Shown: positions 19,747-20,026 of the stretch, piece after piece | How positions within the stretch are numbered: the stretch's first letter is position 1 | Layout: every line of letters starts with the position of its first letter | Virus record (IMG/VR): IMGVR_UViG_3300025853_000885 | Span: 1 to 20,026 of that record | DNA from: a virus | Strand: one strand, 5' to 3' | Length of the DNA stretch: 20,026 bases | The notes under the pieces: generated by a model | Told to the model about the DNA's origin: nothing | The model's database searches: none | What the model saw: the letters and a program-made list of their open reading frames with translations, nothing else | Made by a program: the position numbers and the translations under genes

Positions 19747-19928
19747 CTGTATCCCCCGCCTTTGGCTTTATATTCTTTGGCAAGCATCTGGGCTTTACGG
19801 GCCGACCACTGGCCGGGTTTTCCACCTTTACCACCTGCCTTAATCTTGTTGAATAAGTTTTTACGCATAGTGGGCTTTGTATAGTTTCCAGCTTCATTTA
19901 CTTTTGATTTAGGTTTTTTTGTAGCCAT
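19743..19928 (-). CDS. Small basic protein (61 aa)
   Basis: MATKKPKSKVNEAGNYTKPT, MRKNLFNKIKAGGKGGKPGQ, then WSARKAQMLAKEYKAKGGGY. The RKxLFNKIKAGGKGGxPGQWSARKAQMLAKxYK core is a widespread marine viral pattern as I recall, with no known activity. Its start overlaps the stop of the terminase gene (TAATG), and its stop overlaps the next ATG (ATGA). Another frame over the same bases (19688-19897) lacks a sensible start context and was not chosen. Confidence 0.75.
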   Translation of the reverse strand: MATKKPKSKVNEAGNYTKPTMRKNLFNKIKAGGKGGKPGQWSARKAQMLAKEYKAKGGGYR

Positions 19929-20026
19929 TAGTACCCCGTAAGTTCGTCCAACACCTCATGGTCATCTATTTCAAAATCGTATGTATACGCTACCTTAGCC
20001 AACTGGTCTATGTAAGCTAATGCGTC
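19928..20026 (-). CDS. Probable terminase large subunit, C-terminal end (partial)
   Basis: The frame is open from the right edge to the TAA at 19928-19930: 32 residues starting DALAYIDQLAKVAYTYDFEI. The DALAY motif followed by a short helix and an acidic tail matches the end of the nuclease domain of phage large terminases, where the Asp is next to the last metal-binding site. Its place directly upstream of the small basic genes and portal fits the ATPase/nuclease that cuts and pumps DNA into the prohead. Only the very end is visible, so the call rests mainly on the motif plus context. Confidence 0.6.
   Translation of the reverse strand, partial: DALAYIDQLAKVAYTYDFEIDDHEVLDELTGY

Noticed and set aside
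19688-19897. Minus-strand 69-residue frame overlapping the 61- and 57-residue genes
   Set aside because: No suitable start context; the two overlapping small genes are coupled through ATGA and TAATG and have familiar phage patterns.

Overview
The window looks like part of the genome of a tailed bacteriophage, most likely a short-tailed (podovirus-like) phage of marine type. Almost everything is packed on the minus strand, with overlapping start and stop codons (TAATG or ATGA). The genes form a recognisable virion order: terminase end, portal, scaffold, major capsid protein, tail adaptor, second tail protein, S74-type tail fibre, then large internal/ejection-type proteins. No tape-measure, tail-tube or sheath gene is visible. 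The small lysine-rich proteins and the phage-encoded ribonucleotide reductase resemble what I know from marine podoviruses. Assignment to a genus is not possible from the sequence alone.

Layout, in the direction of minus-strand transcription (right to left). 20026-19313: the last codons of a probable terminase large subunit, then three very basic small proteins. 19310-17280: portal. 17278-15694: eight small genes (coiled-coil, basic, membrane-anchored or unknown). 15685-15657: a near-consensus sigma70-type promoter with an overlapping inverted repeat. 15617-13306: an 86-residue unknown protein, a zinc-ribbon protein, scaffold and major capsid protein, closed by a strong UUCG-loop terminator at 13291-13259. 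13247-8130: a holin-like membrane protein, an 864-residue protein with a thrombospondin-type-3-like calcium-binding segment, the adaptor and the second tail protein. 8130-5131: the 999-residue tail fibre, with an internal 140-residue tandem duplication and a C-terminal self-cleaving chaperone. 5124-4403: a tail-fibre-associated small protein and two small membrane proteins. 4392-325: three large proteins that look like internal virion/ejection proteins.

Only one plus-strand gene is present: the 3' end of a class I ribonucleotide reductase beta subunit (1-307), reading toward the structural block. The nucleotide-metabolism/replication arm therefore probably lies to the left, in the opposite orientation. 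A GC-rich hairpin sits at the convergent junction.

Working together, TerL and portal package DNA, scaffold and capsid build the prohead, the adaptor and tail proteins close it, the fibre binds the host, and the last three large proteins are plausible ejection proteins. The promoter and terminator around scaffold and capsid suggest a separately boosted capsid transcription unit inside the late operon. No endolysin, integrase, tRNA, CRISPR array or insertion sequence was seen.
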